Assembly (NCBI GenBank): GCA_946902875.1 | Contig: OX336336.1 | Location: 28,289,558-28,353,557, forward strand | From: Nematopogon swammerdamellus | Lineage: Eukaryota; Arthropoda; Insecta; Lepidoptera; Adelidae | Direction: 5' to 3' | Length of the DNA: 64,000 nt | Part shown: positions 32,120 to 40,950 of the stretch, in pieces | Layout: each line of letters begins with the position of its first letter | Position numbering within the stretch: the stretch's first letter is position 1 | Program-made: the position numbers and the translations under genes | Notes under the pieces: generated by a model | Databases searched by the model: none | What the model saw: only the letters and a program-made list of their open reading frames with translations | Told to the model about the DNA's origin: nothing

Positions 32120-32126
<7 letters not shown>
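30184..32126. mobile_element. TIR transposon-like unit with many GAGGCG boxes
   Basis: The ends TGTTTGCTCAGTCCCGAAAG/CGAGGCG and the inverted CGCCTCGTTTT, GGGAGTGGGCAAACA form terminal inverted repeats of about 26 bp with several mismatches. Boxes like CCGAGGCGGTCTCGCTTTCG recur in both orientations near both ends (30204, 30393, 30405, 30480, 30514, 31803, 31937, 32045, 32075, 32100). Such subterminal clusters commonly bind a transposase. The middle is a 137-bp tandem array. No transposase frame; superfamily unknown. The target duplication is hidden by the CA repeat at both flanks. Confidence 0.65.
30774..31560 (+). repeat. 137-bp tandem array, six units
   Basis: TTTTCAGATTTTAAGGGGTGG recurs at about 30774, 30910, 31049, 31184, 31320 and 31459, giving spacings of 135-139 bp. 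Units 2 and 5 are especially alike (GGGGGATGAAAATTTGTATGG), as are units 3 and 6. This suggests a three-unit higher-order period near 410 bp. Open frames here (31068-31400 and others) are array artefacts, because 137 is not a multiple of three. Confidence 0.8.
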
Positions 32127-32156
<30 letters not shown>

Positions 32157-32216
32157 CACACACACACACACACGTCAAACTTATAACACCCCTCCTTTTT
32201 TTTCGTCGGGGGTTAA

Positions 32217-32559
32217 AAATACGCTGTTAGTAACAAGCGACCAAGTAAGTTTCTATATATTTGTCGTCAGGATAATTCAAAGAGTCAGAGAGCACCTATT
32301 GTGCGCCGATCCAGTATCGATAGTTTCGATAGTTTGCTCTCTATTATATTTGTCGTCAGTACAATCGAAGAGCCAGAGCCCACTTGTTGTGCAGTGATCC
32401 AGCATCGATAGCTTCGGTAGTTTTATGATTGGTTTTAATGACTAAATATAAATGTTTTGCTCATGCAACTTCTATATAACTCTAAATACGGGACTTTGGC
32501 ATAAAGACACGAATTAAGTGTGATTGCCAAAAAAAAAAAAAAAAAGACATACACATTAC
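32217..32559. other. Unassigned interval with a local duplication
   Basis: ATTTGTCGTCAGGATAATTC, GAGAGCACCTATTGTGCG and CCAGTATCGATAGTTTCGAT at 32257 recur loosely at 32348 (TTTGTCGTCAGTACAATCGA, CCAGCATCGATAGCTTCGG). About 90-bp period, two units. A run of A occurs at 32529-32545. Confidence 0.5.
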
Positions 32560-32690
32560 ATATAGAATAAAATAGAATAGAAATACTCTTTACAGTTTCC
32601 AATGCGAAATGGTACAAAAGGCGGACTTATTACCTATGGCAATCTCTGCCAGTCAACCTGACTTATTCAGGAAAATACTACGTAATACAA
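32560..32690 (-). mobile_element. LINE 3' UTR remnant
   Basis: A short AGAATAAAAT-type tail, then AAAGGCGGACTTATTACC and CAGTCAACCTGACTTATTC, the same family of 3' UTR seen at 8793 and 42088. Confidence 0.55.
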
Positions 32691-33241
32691 GGGTTACAAA
32701 ACAGAATTGCCAAATGAAGTTAAATTTATTAGAAATCCAATAGAATTGGATTTAGTGAATAAAACCATAGAATAATGCAAAGCAAACATTTATTGGGGAA
32801 CACCAACATAGCTTTTATCTCTATAACTTGGGCAACAGTCTATAGAATAGTACAATGTTTTACTTATCTTAAGAATGGTGATCAGTAGCAACACAAAGAC
32901 CGTCTGCCCATGCTCCAGGCAGTTAAGAGCCGCAACCCGCAAACGCGTTGCAAAATTTACAAATGTATATTTATTTTTATGTTTTTGCTCCTCTTCATAG
33001 CAGTCTCACTTTTTTCATCCACGCTGACTGCCCGCCTGACTGAATGCTCGCTATCTCACATCTGCGACATTCAGTCAGTTTCAGCTGCGTTCAGTATATA
33101 TTTATGGCTTAATCTAACACACGCAAACACATTTCACCGTCAGTTCTTACTAGACAACATTTCTATTTTACGGTAAGAATTATGTCTAAATAATTGTTAT
33201 AATAAAGAAATTTCATTTGATTTGACTAATCAAGGGACAGA
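32691..33241. other. Unassigned interval
   Basis: The 88-codon plus-strand frame at 32910-33176 contains a hydrophobic stretch (FIFMFLLLFIAVSLFSS). It has no recognisable family and no supporting splice or repeat evidence. A CATTTGATTTGAC tail-like motif is at 33212. Confidence 0.35.
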
Positions 33242-33463
33242 TTTTTTTTTTTTTTTTTTTATGGAAACTTGACACGGTTGGCTACATCACCTACAACATC
33301 CGTGATGTCAGCCCATAACACCGGGTGAACTAGGTGCCATGTCAGTGCTTCCCTTAATTTTGCGCCGGCTACACTGAACTGGACGGAAAACACGAACTAT
33401 TTACATAGCCGTTTCGACCGACGTATCGCTCAGTGCGGTGGTACCAACCCGGCCGGGATAAAC
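33242..33463 (-). mobile_element. SINE family 1, 3' two-thirds
   Basis: Poly-T (20 nt), ATGGAAACTTGACACGG, body to GGTACCAACCCGGCCGGG. The head is missing. Confidence 0.8.
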
Positions 33464-33881
33464 ATTTATGATAGATTTTCCAAATTCGGTGTTCTGATAA
33501 TTTTTTTTTTTATATTTTGGTTTTGGTTTCAGTGTAAATGCGACTACTTAACATAATTTAAAAAAAAGTAATCCGACTGAGGAATTTGCCCTACTGAGTT
33601 TTTTAAATTTTCAATAAATTGATTTTGGGATTTTTTTTTTATTTTCTTACCCGTTACGCCAAATTACATTCTAAGGACATGCGAGAATAAAAACTTGACT
33701 GAGCAATTTTCCGATAGAAATGTCGGACAAAAAAAGGAATAATCTCCTGGGTGTGCGGAGCGTCGGGCGGGGCGCGCGCGTTCGCTCCAGCGGTCAACGC
33801 TGCGTTCTTTGGCTGGCCTCAGTGCACTGCAAGCGTTCAGCGGGTTACAGTTCTATTTGAACTATTTAGATTTTATTATGT
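33464..33881. other. Unassigned interval with GC-rich patch
   Basis: 33755-33810 is GC-rich (GCGTCGGGCGGGGCGCGCGC) and open on the plus strand (33751-33996), but the frame runs on into the Helitron-like end. No domain recognised. Confidence 0.35.
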
Positions 33882-34371
33882 ACTAGCTTTTGCCCGCGGC
33901 TTCGCTCGCGTGAAATTCGTATTTAAAAAGAAGAAAGTAAGTAAGCCCGCTACCGTAATCTCTATTTCGGCGCGCGGAACAATTCCGTTTGTATGAGAGC
34001 CACATCTTATCGTAACCGGAACTGAATTTTAGGGTGAAATTTAGTTGATGGCAGGTGTGACAGCAAATTGCTGGTAGTTATATCCTGTAGTTTAGGATGT
34101 TAGAAGAATATTAGTGAAAGAATTAGCCCGAGGAGATCATTACTTTTCGAGAAAGAAAATTTAGAAAAATTTTAAGAAGTCACTGGTCAGACATGGTTTC
34201 TTTGCGGAAAAACTAAATTCACCGCCCCCCCGACATAACCTGTAAGTATGGCTATCCCGTAGAGTGTTTTTATAAGCCGGAGGTGCGGAGGGAGCAATTG
34301 AGTTTTTTTTTATACGTTTGAATATTTTTTGGGGGGGAGACAAATATCTAAAACCTTTTTCTGCTCCCTTC

Positions 34372-34420
34372 AGCGAAAATGAGAAATGAAGCATACAATG
34401 CTTCATTTCTCATTTTCGCT
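34372..34420. repeat. Perfect 22-bp-arm hairpin
   Basis: AGCGAAAATGAGAAATGAAG CA is mirrored exactly after the 5-nt loop TACAA. Directly after it come C13 (34443-34455) and G14 (34475-34488) runs, which could pair as a second hairpin. Confidence 0.9.
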
Positions 34421-34639
34421 CCCTTTTTAGATTACTTTGTATCCCCCCCCCCCCCGCTAAACGGCCACCCTCCTGGGGGGGGGGGGGGTGTTCATAAATC
34501 GATACACCAAGCTCCCCCCGTCCCGTCCGACAATTTAGTTTTAGTATCATACATAGTGTCCACAAACGCAGTATTACATAAAACCAAGTAACTTACTTCA
34601 TGACCATCCCTTACAGATTGATTTACAGTTTATTCTAAA

Positions 34640-35035
34640 ACGTAACGAAAAGAAAGAGGGGTGGAAGAGGAGGGTAGGAGAGGGAAGGGTAGTAGAGGAG
34701 AGGGATAGGGAGGGAGGGTAAAGAGGGTGAGGGGCAGGCGAAGGAAGGGAGGAAGAGGGGAGGGAAGAAGGGGTGTCGGAAAGAGATGGGGGGGGGGGGG
34801 GGGGAGAGCGGAGGTAGAAAGGAGAAAGAAGCTCAGAGGGGAAGGAGGTGGGGGAAGGAAGAGGAGGGATAGGGATGGTGGGGAAGGAGGAGGGTAGGGA
34901 GAGCAGAGGGAGGGGATGGGGGAGAGAAGGATGGAGAGGGGAGAGAAGGGCGGAGGTATGAGGGTAGGAAGGGAGGAGGAGAGGGAAGGAAGGAGTGGGA
35001 TGGAGGGGAAGGGAGGGAAGAGAGAGAGAGAGAGA
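34640..35035 (+). repeat. Purine tract, about 395 bp
   Basis: Almost unbroken G and A on the plus strand (GGGAGGGAAGAAGG-like units), including a 17-nt G run at 34788-34804. The long minus-strand Pro/Ser/Leu-rich frames here are composition artefacts. Together with 23412-23645 it always precedes the Helitron-like 3' end, so it belongs to that family. Confidence 0.85.
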
Positions 35036-35217
35036 ATATAAGAGAAGCGATCATTTATTATCATATTTGCTATATATAAATTGGATTTGCTATTAAACCG
35101 AGTCTACCGCGAGCGAAGCCGCGGGCAAAAGCTAGTTGACTTATATAATTAAAAATAACAATTAAGGATTTATTCTGCAAAAACTGTACACAGCAATACA
35201 TCATGGACCATATTTTT

Positions 35218-36245
35218 AACCGACTTCCAAAAAAGGAGGAGGTTCTCAATTCGTCTGTATGTTTTTTTTTTTTTATTTTTTTTTTTATTTTTTTTTTTAT
35301 TTTTTTGTATGTTTGTTACGCGATTTCTCCGTCAATTGAGGGCCGATTTGGAAAATTCTTTTTTTGTTAGTTAGGTCATACTTCCGAGGTGGTCCCATTT
35401 CAATTTTATCGAAATTGGTTGAGTGGTTTTCGAAAAATCAGCATAATACTATAGTGTGTGGTTACCTTCAGCAAAACTTGTGATGTGGTCGTGTTCGGCA
35501 ATTTTCAGTTTGATAAATTAGTATGGTGTGTGGTTACCTTCAGCAAAACTTTTGTGATGTGGACTTATTCAGCAATTTGCAGTCTGACACATATGGCGAA
35601 TAATTCTGTACCACTTCAATCGATTTCGATTATTCGATTTCGATTATTCTTATTTATGTAATATTACTAAAAAGAATGAAATAAAAACTGTTTTAAAAAA
35701 TATTAAACCGATTTCAAAAAAACAAAAAAACAAAAATAACTAAAAAGTATTAAATACCTAATATTTTGAAATTTTCTCTGTCCTGTTGAAATACATGAAT
35801 CGATATTTACTAGTGATACATATTCGGACCCTTGTTTCATGAATATTCTAAATTTGAAATTTTTTATCTTTTCCGACCGGCCAGGTGCGCATAATTTATT
35901 ATGGTACCTGACCGGTACCTACTGTACCGAGTACCATCGAGCTGGTCTGATGATGGAGACAGAAGGTGGCCATAGGAACTCCTAAACTACACATGATAAA
36001 CCCATCGTGTTTGGGCTCGTTGCATTTGTCTTCACGAGAAATTTACTTTAGACCTAAGAGATTCTCAATTCGACAGTATGTTTTCTTTTTTTTGATGTTT
36101 GTTACGCGATTACTCCGTCAATTGTGGGCCAATTTTGAAAATTCTTTTTTTTTTTATTTGAAAGGGGATAACCCTGAGGTTTTTGAAGTGAAAACTTCTT
36201 TAGCGGCGCTGTGCACTTTTTTAGGTGGGTAAAAAATGTATAACT
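35218..36245 (+). repeat. Dispersed repeat F, two copies with a 71-bp duplication
   Basis: Copy 1 (35218-35450) has ACCGACTTCCAAAAAAGGAG, TTACGCGATTTCTCCGTC and CGAAATTGGTTGAGTGG. Copy 2 (36060-36170) has TTCTCAATTCGACAGTATG and TTACGCGATTACTCCGTC. Between them GTGTGGTTACCTTCAGCAAA occurs at 35456 and 35527. The family is common in Lepidoptera from memory; class unknown. Confidence 0.6.
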
Positions 36246-36349
36246 CGCGACATCGCGTCAGCGTCATTTTTAAAATGAAACCTTAAGTCATTGCATTAAG
36301 GGTTAAGTTAGAGTGGCACGGGATCTGCCGGCACTCCCGGAGTGCAACT

Positions 36350-36919
36350 GTTAAGTAGGGTTCGGTAACACGTTTATGTCTGTCCATTCTACTAAGTTCT
36401 GCAAAATGAATGTAGGGTTCCGTAACAAATGCATGTCTGTCTGTTCTACTAAATTTAACATTTATTTCAAAATGAATGTAGGGTTCCGTAACAAATGCAT
36501 GTCTATCCGTTCTACTAAATTTTAAAATTTTCAACCAAGGTCCTCCGACGGTTATTTTATAATAAAAGTAGGGTTCCGTAACACGTTTATGTCTATCCAT
36601 TCTACTAAGTTCTGCAAGATGAATGTAGGGTTCCGTGACAAATGCATGTCTGTCCGTTCTACAAAATTTAACATTTATTTCAAAATGAATGTAGGGTTCC
36701 GTAACAAATGTATGTCTGTCCGTTCTACTAAATTTTACAATTTTCAACCAAGGCCCTCCGACGGTTATTTTATAATAAAAGTAGGGTTCCGTAACAAATG
36801 TATGTCTGTCCGTTCTACTAAATTTCACAATTTTCAACCAAGGTCCTCCGACGGTTATTTTATAATAAAAGTAGGGTTCCGTAACATGTTTATGTCTGTC
36901 CATTCTACTAAGTTCTGCA
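36350..36919 (+). repeat. Higher-order tandem array of GTAGGGTTCCGTAAC units
   Basis: The motif starts near 36357, 36413, 36478, 36570, 36626, 36692, 36781 and 36871, so spacings follow about 56-66-92-56-66-89-90. Three unit types form an ABC-ABC-C pattern. Linkers include CCAAGGTCCTCCGACGG and TTATTTCAAAATGAATG. The 224-codon minus-strand frame is an artefact of the array and reads into the neighbouring SINE. GGGTTCCGTA is also the end motif of repeat D, a possible seed. Confidence 0.8.
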
Positions 36920-37275
36920 ACATCACCTACAACGTCCGTGATGTCAGCCCATAACACCGGGTAAACTAAGTGCCATGTCAGTACTTCCCCCTTTGATCGT
37001 ACTGACTACACTGAACTGGTCGGAAAACACAAACTATTTACATAGCCGTTTCGACCGACGTTTAATTCAGTGCGGTGGTACCAACCCGGTCAGGTTAAAC
37101 CCTACCACCAAGTAAGATTAGGAGGGAAGGGACCTACAGTTTTACGAGGAATCCGAACCTCGGTCAGCCTCCAACGGTCAGCGGTCACCCATCCAAGTAC
37201 TGACCGCACCCAGCGTTGCTTAACATTCAATAGCGACAGTTGACTGTCTGCACCACTGAGCTATCGAAGCTGACG
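36920..37275 (-). mobile_element. SINE family 1, chimeric tRNA/5S head, 3' end lost
   Basis: Starts inside the body end (CATCACCTACAACGTCCG) and extends to the complete head. The B box region TCCGAACCTCGGTCAG, the 5S-like part (GGTCACCCATCCAAGTACTG, CGTTGCTTAAC) and the A box (CACTGAGCTATCG) all read on the minus strand. The 3' end is fused to the tandem array. Confidence 0.85.
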
Positions 37276-37395
37276 TGGTCCTATTTTAATTGGGTCAAGA
37301 TCGGAATGGAAAGCGAGGCGGAATCGCGAGGCCGAAGGCCGAGCGATTCCGCCGAGTACATTAATAGCAAAAATTACTAAAAAAAACTGTGAAAT

Positions 37396-37772
37396 AAAAA
37401 AAAAGTTTTAAAAAACATAAAACCGACTTCCTAAAAAAAGGAAAACTAAAAAACTATTCAAAATAAAAATATAAAAACCGCCTTCAAAAATATATGAAAT
37501 AAAAACCTAAAAAAAAAAAACGAACCCTAGAGTTGAAGGCGGTGCTAAAGCAAGCAAAAATGATGCATGAAAGAAAACATGAGTGGATGATAATATCCTT
37601 TGTGATTTGTGTAGCCTTTTTAGCACCGCCTTCAACTCTAGGGTTCGTTTTTTTTTTTTTAGGTTTTTATTTCATATATTTTTGAAGGCGGTTTTTATAT
37701 TTTTATTTTGAATAGTTTTTTAGTTTTCCTTTTTTTAGGAAGTCGGTTTTATGTTTTTTAAAACTTTTTTTT
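37396..37772. repeat. Large AT-rich inverted repeat, about 160-bp arms
   Basis: Arms containing AAAACCGACTTCCTAAAAAA, AACCGCCTTCAAAAATATA and CGAACCCTAGAGTTGAAGGC are almost perfectly mirrored around a 58-bp loop (37560-37617). Just upstream, 37310-37345 carries AAAGCGAGGCGGAATCGCG and GGCCGAAGGCC, motifs of two other families. Non-coding. Confidence 0.88.
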
Positions 37773-38431
37773 AAAGGCAGAATATTCGGTAAATAGCAAC
37801 ATGCAACTTACCTATAAATAAAAATATTCATCTATCATGGGAATCAACGCAACGGCATGCCCCCCCCTGACGGATTTTATTTTATTTTATTTATTTATTT
37901 TAAGGAAACACGCAGATAAACCAGTAAAGTTTCCACAATTAGGCAAAACTATAGTTTTGCCTAGTATAGCCTAGTATTGCCTAGCCAAACATGTTTTCAA
38001 CACTAGTATAATAATAAAAAAAAAAAGTGAAATATGTATAATGCAAAAAAAAGGGTAGGTAATTAATTAAATTTTGAGCACCTAGCTAGAGCAAGTTAAT
38101 TTGTGTACACACTGTTTCTTAAAGCTGCCAAATTTTGAGTTAAAGATGTTTACTATTTGGAAAATGTCATTATTTAATTTACAACTTCTACCTATTAATA
38201 AATCTATGTTTACTGTAATTTCAGTGGGTTTTATACAAAATGAAAGTGTCGTTGGAACGTGTTCGTTTGTTATTCAAAAATTTAGTATACATCTTATAAG
38301 AGTAATAAATTAAAATTATTAAATAAACTTAAACTACCTATCAAATAAAATAAAAAACTATAACTAAAAACTACTAAAAACTAAAAAACTTAACTACAAA
38401 ATAAAATATAAACCTATAACCAATACAAAAC
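37773..38431. other. Unassigned AT-rich interval
   Basis: Contains ATTTTATTTATTTATTTT and CCTAGTATAGCCTAGTATTG direct repeats (37956-37985). The 38101-38313 frame is unrecognised. The A-rich part 38330-38430 is probably the 3' UTR of the LINE D copy on the minus strand. Confidence 0.4.
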
Positions 38432-38590
38432 TTAATAACCCTCCTCCAGGTGTGACGATGTGGGCACTGTACCGAGGACGCTAGCGGCGTTGCCTCGCTG
38501 GATGGCCACACTGATACGCTGCCTCAGGAACTCGAGCGAACGTTGTTCTCCTGAAGCAGCGTTTGTTTGGGCATCTGAATTTAATTATCT
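38432..38590 (-). pseudogene. LINE D reverse transcriptase C-terminus, copy 2
   Basis: The minus strand reads LEFLRQRISVAIQRGNAASV then LGTVPTSSHLEEGY and a stop at 38432-38434. The IQRGNAAS block is shared with 28487-28932. Only about 45 codons are in frame, and the sequence upstream is not recognisable. Confidence 0.8.
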
Positions 38591-38893
38591 CCAGTAAGTA
38601 GGGAGATTAAGGTAACGTCCGAAAGTTTTCTCTGTGAAAGAGGATATAAAGAAAATAAATATTCATCTCTAGATTCGCCATTCTGAGATCGATAGCCCAC
38701 GTATCTTAAAAATTTGTTTTGTATACGTTCGATTTCATTAATTTAAACAGATTCTGATTTCGTTCTATCCTTTATCTAAATCTCGATAAATGAAACATAA
38801 GAATTCGCCTTATGATAAATTTCAGATACAATTATTAATAATTTGAAATTATATTATGTTCATTCATGTAGATATAAAATCGTGTTAATCCAG

Positions 38894-39154
38894 ATGGAAG
38901 TGGCGTTTCTGTACCCTCTGCTTCTAATGACAGCGCAATGTCAGTACCTACCCAGCGGCTACACACCTCGTCCACGAACTAGACCACAGGGCGCGGTCAC
39001 TCGAAAGATGGCCCATCATGGGAGCGTTCTTTCTCCACCGCTACACACCGGATATCCCGCCACCAATAAACAGTTCTGGAAGATGCTGAAGAAGCGTATG
39101 AGGGGAAAATTTCAACGTTCTCGAAAATCCTCGTATGATTGGGTTCAGGATTCG
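38894..39154 (+). CDS. Host gene, exon 1: secreted protein with acidic tail
   Basis: 87 codons from ATG 38894 to a donor (GATTCG|GTGAAT), ending in phase 0. It begins with a hydrophobic stretch (MEVAFLYPLLLMTAQCQYLP) that fits a short signal peptide cleaved near AQC-Q. A basic, Pro-rich part follows (PRPRTRPQG, KQFWKMLKKRMRGKFQ). The start is uncertain: an in-frame ATG lies 17 codons upstream at 38843, and CCAG directly before 38894 could be an acceptor from an earlier exon. The codon pattern is free of stops and unlike the surrounding repeats. I do not recognise the family. Export from the cell is inferred from the N-terminus only. Confidence 0.6.
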
Positions 39155-39398
39155 GTGAATATTTATATTTTATATAAACATTTAAGGGTCAAAGGGTGAG
39201 ATGTTGTTTTTTGCAATAATAATCAAATATCTGAGGAAATGCCATTATTACCCGTGACAAGAAGATGTAATTAGTAGATCTTTATGTATTGTCCTGGATT
39301 AGTTTTATGTTTTACTGTTTATCTTTAACAGACAGAGAGTATTAACAAAATAGAATAAATGCCTTTTTATGGAATCTGACATTGCTGGCTCCATCAAC

Positions 39399-39727
39399 TT
39401 TTTTAATTTTTATTTTAGGAAACTGACATGGTTGGCTACTTCACCTACAACATCCGTGATGTCAGCCCATAACACCGGGTGAACTTGGTGCCACGTCAGT
39501 GTTTCCCTTTGGTCGTGCCGGCTACACTGAACTGGACGGAAAACACAAACTATTTACATACCCGTTTCGACCGACATTTCATTCAGTGCGGTGGTACCAA
39601 CCCGGGCTGGTTAAACCCTACCACCTAGTAATATAAGAAGGGAATCATATCCCTTAGTCGACTTTTACAACATACACGGGGAGAGATGCAGTGGGGTTAT
39701 TCTTTAATAGTACCCGCCCCACACGGT
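39399..39727 (-). mobile_element. SINE family 1, head type 2, in the intron
   Basis: AGGAAACTGACATGGTTGGC, the body, and the full head ending at GCCCCACACGGT. It is preceded by a truncated SINE 3' end (39364-39398). Confidence 0.85.
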
Positions 39728-39734
39728 AGTCGTA

Positions 39735-40018
39735 CATAACGCTACAACATTCATGGTGTCAGCCTTTAACACCTTGGTGAACTAGGCGCTGTGTCAATGC
39801 TTCAATGATTCTCTTTGGTAGTGCCGGCTACACTGAGCTGGGCGGATAACGCCGCCGTTTGGATTCACCTTTCATTTATTGCGGTGGTACCAAACAGGGC
39901 GGGGTCAAGCCCTACCACCTAGTAAGGTAAGAAGGAAAGAGACATACAGTTTTAAGTGGAATTTGACGGTCAGCCCGAATGGGCCATCAGTCACCCCACC
40001 GCCCAAGTTCTGACCAAC
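39735..40018 (-). mobile_element. SINE family 1, strongly diverged copy
   Basis: CATTCATGGTGTCAGCC, GAACTAGGCGCTGTGTC, CCGGCTACACTGAGCTGG and CCCTACCACCTAGTAAGG are in family order with many substitutions. The 5S-like head survives only as CACCCCACCGCCCAAGTTCT. Confidence 0.65.
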
Positions 40019-40151
40019 ATGCGGATGACCAATTACGTGAGGATGACAAACGTGCGAAGTACGAACGAGTGCTTATATTACTAAATTTGTAAAGAAACGA
40101 AATTATGAAAACACGCATGAAAAAATTATAGAACCTTTGTATGTATTTCAG

Positions 40152-40676
40152 ATGCAGTACTTGAGTCGACCCCCCGGTTCGTCGTACCATGGAAATACCG
40201 AATACCGTCCGTGGTGGGCCTTTTTGATGAATCAAGAATCATGCGGCGGATCCACTCAAACCCCAGACGACGTGATCGTGCACATTATTAACCCAGTTGA
40301 GGCCAAAATACCAGCTCGGGGTCAAGAAAAAACTAATGGATACATGAAAAAGTTTCTAGCAGAAAGAGCCGATGCTGGGAAAATATTGGATAAAGACGCC
40401 AATAAGGATCAAAGCTTTAAGCGCGATGACGTTACACCAACAATAACTAGTGTTGAAGGAAGTGGGTCAGATGCTGATTCAGATGACAAAGCAACAAGTG
40501 ATGACGGCACTGATGATTCAGGCGATAGTGGCGGCGACACAGATTCTTCCTCTGATGATTCTTCAACAGCATCTCCGTCGAAGGACGGTGACGCCGAGGA
40601 TCCGGACGCAGCACCAGACGACCCGGATGGCGATGGAGCTCCGGCCGAAGAAGAGGGTGCTGATGCAGAAGAATAA
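40152..40676 (+). CDS. Host gene, exon 2: acidic C-terminus of the secreted protein
   Basis: Continues in phase 0 after the acceptor, with 174 codons and a TAA stop at 40674-40676; the joined product is about 261 residues. The first 110 residues are mixed (SSYHGNTEYRPWWAFLMNQ, DDVIVHIINPVEAKIPARG). Then a long tail very rich in Asp, Ser and Glu begins at about GSGSDADSDDKATSDDG and runs to EEEGADAEE. Such tails bind cations or basic partners in some secreted and nuclear proteins, but no specific role is supported. A polyadenylation signal follows 40 bases later. Antisense frames at 40409-40743 are shadows. Confidence 0.7.
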   Translation: MQYLSRPPGSSYHGNTEYRPWWAFLMNQESCGGSTQTPDDVIVHIINPVEAKIPARGQEKTNGYMKKFLAERADAGKILDKDANKDQSFKRDDVTPTITSVEGSGSDADSDDKATSDDGTDDSGDSGGDTDSSSDDSSTASPSKDGDAEDPDAAPDDPDGDGAPAEEEGADAEE

Positions 40677-40715
40677 GTACTAGAATGTGGCATGGTCTAT
40701 AACTTGTGTAAAGTA

Positions 40716-40721
40716 AATAAA
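40716..40721 (+). promoter_or_regulatory. Polyadenylation signal AATAAA
   Basis: Forty bases after the stop codon of the acidic-tail gene. A TTGTCATATTT stretch follows, a plausible downstream element. This supports 40152-40676 as the last exon. Confidence 0.6.
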
Positions 40722-40892
40722 ATCGATTGTCATATTTAATCATTTATCTACATAACTTTAAAGATCATATGGATGGATTGATGACAGATAATGGGGTATC
40801 CACAAGATGTAAGGGAATTTCTCGAATAGTTTACTTTTATAATGTCCTTAGATAAACATGTTTTACAATCACTGGTATTTCCGAACATAAAG

Positions 40893-40918
40893 AGAAATGT
40901 AATTACAATTACATTTCT
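40893..40918. repeat. 12-bp-arm palindrome
   Basis: AGAAATGTAATT and its mirror flank the two bases AC. It lies just downstream of the acidic-tail gene and upstream of the LINE B tail. Confidence 0.7.
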
Positions 40919-40950
40919 TAGCACGTACTCGCTTTATACATATTTTTATT

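Larger units (their letters stand above)
29985..32216 (-). repeat. Dispersed repeat E split by a 1.9-kb insertion
   Basis: Part one (29985-30181) carries AACCGCATCCAAATCGGTCC, GGGAGCTACGATGCCACAG and a CA run. Part two (32127-32216) resumes in the CA run and ends with ACGTCAAACTTATAACACCC and TTTCGTCGGGGGTTAAA. Together they equal the copy at 1513-1745 in reverse. The interruption lies inside the CA run. Confidence 0.7.
33882..35136. mobile_element. Helitron-like ends in opposite orientation (1255 bp)
   Basis: 33882-33910 and 35108-35136 form a perfect 29-bp inverted repeat starting ACTAGCTTTTGCCCGCGG. Each end read outward is a CCGCG stem, GCAAAAG, CTAG|T, which fits a Helitron 3' terminus. 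The left side shares AAGCCCGCTACCG and AGAGCCACATCTTA with 10857 and 15671. The right side shares the purine tract and TTAAACCGAGTCTAC with 23188-23751. It is either two Helitron-like copies back to back or a true TIR unit. No target duplication is evident. Confidence 0.65.
39155..40151 (+). other. Intron of the acidic-tail gene, filled with SINE copies
   Basis: 997 bp with GT (39155) and a pyrimidine-flanked CAG acceptor (TGTATGTATTTCAG, 40151). It carries SINE family 1 on the minus strand: a scrap (39364-39398), a full head-type-2 copy (39399-39727) and a degenerate copy (39735-40018). Confidence 0.6.

Noticed and set aside
32116..32397. 93-codon frame with a His/Thr repeat start
   Set aside because: The start is a CA microsatellite; the rest is not recognisable.
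34630..35064. 144-codon Pro/Ser/Leu-rich frame on the minus strand
   Set aside because: It is the translation of a nearly pure purine tract; no stop arises because of composition. No start context or domain.
36283..36957. 224-codon minus-strand frame with repeated DRH-FVTEPY blocks
   Set aside because: It begins inside a SINE and runs through a tandem array whose unit lengths are not multiples of three.
40409..40743. Minus-strand Ser-rich and His/Arg-rich frames
   Set aside because: Shadows of the acidic tail of the plus-strand gene.
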